A stretch of DNA of 64,000 nt, from NCBI RefSeq assembly GCF_026262505.1, contig NC_067207.1, positions 12,616,082-12,680,081 on the forward strand, given 5' to 3'. A model generated the notes under the pieces. The model worked only from the letters and a program-made list of their open reading frames with translations, searched no databases and was not told the origin of the DNA. Positions 60,449-64,000 of this stretch are shown here, one piece after another. Both the position numbers and the translations under genes were made by a program. How positions within the stretch are numbered: position 1 is the stretch's first letter; each line of letters starts with the position of its first letter. Source of the DNA: Trichomonas vaginalis G3. Lineage: Eukaryota > Parabasalia > Trichomonadida > Trichomonadidae.

Positions 60449-61993
60449 TCAATGTAAAGATAGAAGTTCTATTAATCTCAGATTGCGATTTTCCTGTGCA
60501 TAATCAACTGGAAGTTTGTTATCATGATCTTGAATATTAATTTGTGCACCATGCGCAATAAGAAGTTCGACCATTTTAAGATCATTATTTTTGGCGGCAA
60601 TATGAATGGGGGTTTTCCAATGTTTATTTAGAGTGTTTACATTTGCATTATGGGATAACAAGATTTCAACAATTTCATAATAATTTTTATATGCAGCAAT
60701 GTAAAGTGGTGTGAATTTATAACAATCAGCTGCATTGACATTTGCACCATGAGAAATAAGTAATTCAACAATATCTTTACAATTGAATTCTGCTGCATAA
60801 GAAATAGCGCTTTGCGAGTTATTATCTGTTACATTAGGGGCGGCACCATTAGTAATAAGTAACTTAGCCATTTCTATGCTTTTAATAGCACATGCAAAAT
60901 GAAGTGGAGCAATTCCATTCATATTTTTCTTGTCGACGCTCATTCCATGTAAAATGCACAAATTTGCAATTTCCAAGTTATTATTAACGACAGCAAAATG
61001 GAGCGCAGTATTTCCATGAAATTGAATTGCAGGTGAAGTTAAATCTGGAACATTTGTTTTATTTATTAAAAATTTGGAGACATTAGTGTTATTAATCATA
61101 GTTGAGTATTGTATCAAATTTAGTCCCCACATATTAACCAAGTTAGGCTGATCAAGAAAATTCAAAGTTACTGGATATTGTGCTATTTCAGGATACAAAA
61201 ATTTAATATTCAATTGACCAAAAAGTAGTAAGGCTTTTAAGTTGCGATTATCCCGGAATTCAAACAAAAATTTTGAGTGAAATTTTAATTGAATTTTACT
61301 GAGAAGATTTTCCACTAAACTATTGTTATGCGATATTATTGCCATTTTCAAGAACTTTTCATAAAAAGTGTAGAACTTACAACATTCATTTATAATATCT
61401 ATATTACCACCAACAAATGAGTAAAATGCACATTTGTTAGTGATTTTCATACCAATATGTGAAATAAGAAAGAAAAAAACATTTGGTGATCCATAATAAG
61501 CAGATGCTTCTAGCGCATTGATATGCTCTATATGTTCTAGTGGGCATAAACATTTTATTTCTGATAAATCTTTTTGTATTGAGAATGTTTTGACTGATTC
61601 AATGTCATCATGGATAATTGCATAATGAATTTCATTTTCTTTTGGAAATTTTATAATTTCTATAAATGCTGCAATATTATCTTGCTGTTTCCCGTAAGAA
61701 TCTGTCTTTAATAGCAGCATATTGCAAAATGAACGAATATAAAACCCGGATATCGCGTATTCTTTACAAATTTGATTTAATATTTTGAAATAGGTGGGAT
61801 AAGATCGAAAATTTATTGTCATAGCATTATATAAGTCTGTTACAATCTGAAAGAGGGGTGTTTTGTATTTCTCAATTAAAACAGATTTCACCAATTTTAA
61901 AATGCTCTCTATATCTTCAGCTGATTTCACATGAAACAAGTTTTCGTATGTTTCAATAAAATCTTTATATTCCTCTAAACATTTGTTTATCAT
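60449..61993 (-). CDS. DUF3447/ankyrin repeat protein
   Basis: The 514-residue product begins MINKCLEEYKDFIETYENLF. The N-terminal half is the helical DUF3447-type region of trichomonad ankyrin proteins (INALEASAYYGSPNVFFFLI, SFVGGNIDIINECCKFY, AIISHNNSLVENLL). From about residue 320 come six to seven ankyrin repeats (GNTALHFAVVNNNLEIANLC, APLHFACAIKSIEMAKLLIT, and so on) to the end. The gene is complete with ATG and stop. The repeats are more diverged from one another than in the gene at 62643, so it has not been homogenised lately. It probably binds proteins; no other motif is seen. Confidence 0.85.
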   Translation of the reverse strand: MINKCLEEYKDFIETYENLFHVKSAEDIESILKLVKSVLIEKYKTPLFQIVTDLYNAMTINFRSYPTYFKILNQICKEYAISGFYIRSFCNMLLLKTDSYGKQQDNIAAFIEIIKFPKENEIHYAIIHDDIESVKTFSIQKDLSEIKCLCPLEHIEHINALEASAYYGSPNVFFFLISHIGMKITNKCAFYSFVGGNIDIINECCKFYTFYEKFLKMAIISHNNSLVENLLSKIQLKFHSKFLFEFRDNRNLKALLLFGQLNIKFLYPEIAQYPVTLNFLDQPNLVNMWGLNLIQYSTMINNTNVSKFLINKTNVPDLTSPAIQFHGNTALHFAVVNNNLEIANLCILHGMSVDKKNMNGIAPLHFACAIKSIEMAKLLITNGAAPNVTDNNSQSAISYAAEFNCKDIVELLISHGANVNAADCYKFTPLYIAAYKNYYEIVEILLSHNANVNTLNKHWKTPIHIAAKNNDLKMVELLIAHGAQINIQDHDNKLPVDYAQENRNLRLIELLSLH

Positions 61994-62642
61994 TTATTTC
62001 CTCTGCGAGACAAGGAAAAAAAAGGATAAACACTTTTCAAAACGATCATTTATATCGGTGTGAAGCACAACTAAAAAAAAGATCGAGCTTATCTAGTTAT
62101 AACAATAAATCCACTTTCCAATTTATTGGTTAAACAGTTATCTCTAATCTATGATGAAGAGTAGATATTTTCATTTCGATAATGAGCATGCAATGAAAAT
62201 AATTTACATATCGTTGCAGAGAACTCATAATAATATCAAAATTTGTTAATCTTGTCTGACACTCTAACCAACTGAGTTAGGTGTGAATGACTTTTTAGTC
62301 GACATTGAATCTCGTTGTGTATATATTATGCAGGAACATTAGGACTTGACCGGTAAATATTAAAAAGTATTGAGCGTACATGAAAAGGTAATTACATTGA
62401 CAAAATTATTGTTGTAATTTTATATTTCAAATAACCTAACAACAAAATAAGAAAGAACCAGTAAAACCTTATCACAAAATATTTTACCATTTCATTTGGA
62501 TATAAGAGGAAATGTTTATCACACATTTTCATAATTGATTCAATCAAAAAATTCTCTAAAGGGCTATCATAAAATTTAAATTCAATTTTTTTTGGGAAAA
62601 AATTAAATATAGAGGACATTATTATTTTCCATATTCACTTTA
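61994..62642. other. intergenic with a tRNA shard
   Basis: Apart from the 28 bp tRNA shard (62254-62281), no gene is seen. Confidence 0.5.
62254..62281 (-). pseudogene. 28 bp tRNA-Asn shard
   Basis: On the minus strand CCTAACTCAGTTGGTTAGAG and the following TGTCAGAC equal the D arm and part of the anticodon stem of the two tRNA-Asn genes. Both flanks are unrelated. It is a fragment, including the internal A box, without acceptor or T arm. Confidence 0.85.
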
Positions 62643-64000
62643 TTAATTGTAATTTGCACCATGTGAAATAAGAATTTCGGCTGTTTCTCCACTATATTCA
62701 CATGCGGCATAATAAAGAGCAGTTTTCCCTGCATTATCTTTTTCATTGATATTTGCACCATGTGAAATAAGAAGTTCTGCAATTTCTTTACGATTAAACC
62801 ATGCGGCATAATGAAGAGCAGTATCTCCATCTTTATCTTTTTCATTGATATTTGCACCATGTGAAATAAGAAGTTCTGCAATTTCATATTTATTATGAAT
62901 TGCTGCATAATGAAGAGCAGTATCTCCACATTTATCTTTTTTATTGATATCTGCACCATGTGAAATAAGAATTGTGGCTGTTTCTTTACTATTTTTCAAT
63001 GCTGTATAATGAAGAATGGACATTCCATTATTATCTTTCACATTAATTTTTGCCCTATGTGAAATAAGAAATTCAACTATTTCTTTACAATTCTTTTCTG
63101 CTGCTTTATGAAGAGCGGTTGCTCCATTAATATCTTTTTCATTGATTTTTGCACCATGTGAAACAAGGAATTCAACTATTTCTTTATAATTATTTTCCGC
63201 TGCAAGACGAAGAGCTGTCTCCCCATATTTAGTTTTTTCATTGATATTTGCACCTTTTGAAATAAGAAATTCGACTATTTCTTTACAATTATTTTCTGCT
63301 GCTTTATGAAGAGCTGTTCTTCCAAGATCATATTTTTCATTGATATTTGCACCAAGAGAAAGGATGTATTTGCAAAAGGATTGAATATTAAATATCGGGG
63401 AGTAAAATAAGCATTTTTAGCATCTTTAGTTTGATCCAAATAAACTAAAAATGCTTCAAGATTTTTGTATATTTCGCAATTGAATAAATCGATCTCTATA
63501 TTGTATTCATTCATCAAGAACGTAACAAAATCAATGTTGTGTGAGATAATTGCAAACATCATGCATGTTCCATTTGGTGTTTGATATTTCAAACATTCAC
63601 TCATGATCTCTGCATTTCCTCCTAAAAATGAAAATTCTAAACATTTTTGAGTTATTTCGGATTTAAATTTCGTTCTTAATAACTTGAAACAATCAACAGC
63701 TCCATGATAACAACATAATTCAAGTAATGAATATTCACAATTATATGGATATAAACTGTTTAAAATTTTTTGATCTTTATCAAATCCTTCTCTTTCCGTA
63801 AAAAAGATGAATCTTTCTAGGTCATTATACATAATTGCATTGTAAATGGTATTTTCTGTATGAATATCGATATTTGTTAAATCATTTTTGTAATCAATAT
63901 GGTTGTTTAATTTAATTCTATATTTTTTATAAAACAGGAAGTCAGGAAGAAAACCATTACCGTCGATCTGTGTTAAATGATAATCATCAGTAATGAATTT
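62643..64000 (-). pseudogene. DUF3447/ankyrin repeat gene, open at window edge, one frameshift
   Basis: The minus-strand frame is open from the window edge to about 63400: LTQIDGNGFLPDFLFYKKYR, then the DUF3447 words LLELCCYHGAVDCFKLLRTK, FSFLGGNAEIMSECLKYQ and AIISHNIDFVTFLMNEYNIE. Near 63395-63410 the sequence changes frame; the family continues in the other frame as IFNIQSFCKYILSLGANINE, followed by about seven ankyrin repeats to the stop at 62643. One indel therefore breaks the gene. The last repeats are nearly identical in DNA (AELLISHGANINEKDKDGDT), which shows recent repeat homogenisation. The 5' end lies beyond the window. Confidence 0.8.

Overview
The window looks like nuclear DNA of a trichomonad parabasalid, most likely Trichomonas vaginalis. 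The reasons are intron-poor, AT-rich, widely spaced genes, ankyrin proteins of the trichomonad DUF3447 type with the LISHGANINEKD repeat style, large Polinton/Maverick elements, a ~1.3 kb mariner like Tvmar1, and eukaryotic tRNA-Asn genes. The species call is inference from family resemblance; no database was searched.

Positions 1-20310 are Polinton (Maverick) DNA. Copy A (1 to about 5690, left end outside the window) carries a packaging ATPase, a penton-like minor capsid protein and a dozen small genes, packed almost without spacers. Copy B (about 5690-20310) carries integrase, a protein-primed family B DNA polymerase, an HNH endonuclease, a second penton-like gene, the major capsid region and small virion-like genes. 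A and B meet head to tail with no host DNA between them. Both right ends carry the same 94-residue gene followed by the same GC-rich palindrome. B also holds two large satellite blocks. Several promoter-like motifs recur at fixed distances before the start codons of these elements. The polymerase, capsid and some smaller regions of B are broken; most genes of A look whole.

Positions 20310-28400 are a gene desert made of transposon debris: a ~290 bp repeat (second copy at 49657), a GATCTTAGCAACAAGATC minisatellite, a 1.1 kb non-autonomous hAT-like element with an 8 bp target duplication, and possible TTAA-type ends at 21213 and 28309.

Positions 28400-64000 hold the host genes: a Cdc25/Acr2-type rhodanese, a 713-residue type I surface protein, an ankyrin protein, a DMT/EamA-like transporter, a second type I surface protein gene split by a mariner, a membrane-anchored M1 aminopeptidase, a decayed coiled-coil plus F5/8C gene, two large proteins of unknown role (one acidic, one proline-rich with CAP-like segments), a CDK8-like Mediator kinase, and two DUF3447/ankyrin genes at the right edge. 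Two tRNA-Asn(GTT) genes and a tRNA shard lie among them. Between 36.0 and 42.5 kb are three DNA transposons with clean ends: a 713 bp TA element, a 3.2 kb rve-type (IS481/Ginger-like) element with ~800 bp inverted repeats and a 15 bp target duplication, and the mariner. Gene shards (ELP3, ankyrin, surface protein, tRNA) show that short pieces of host genes are often copied into intergenic DNA here.
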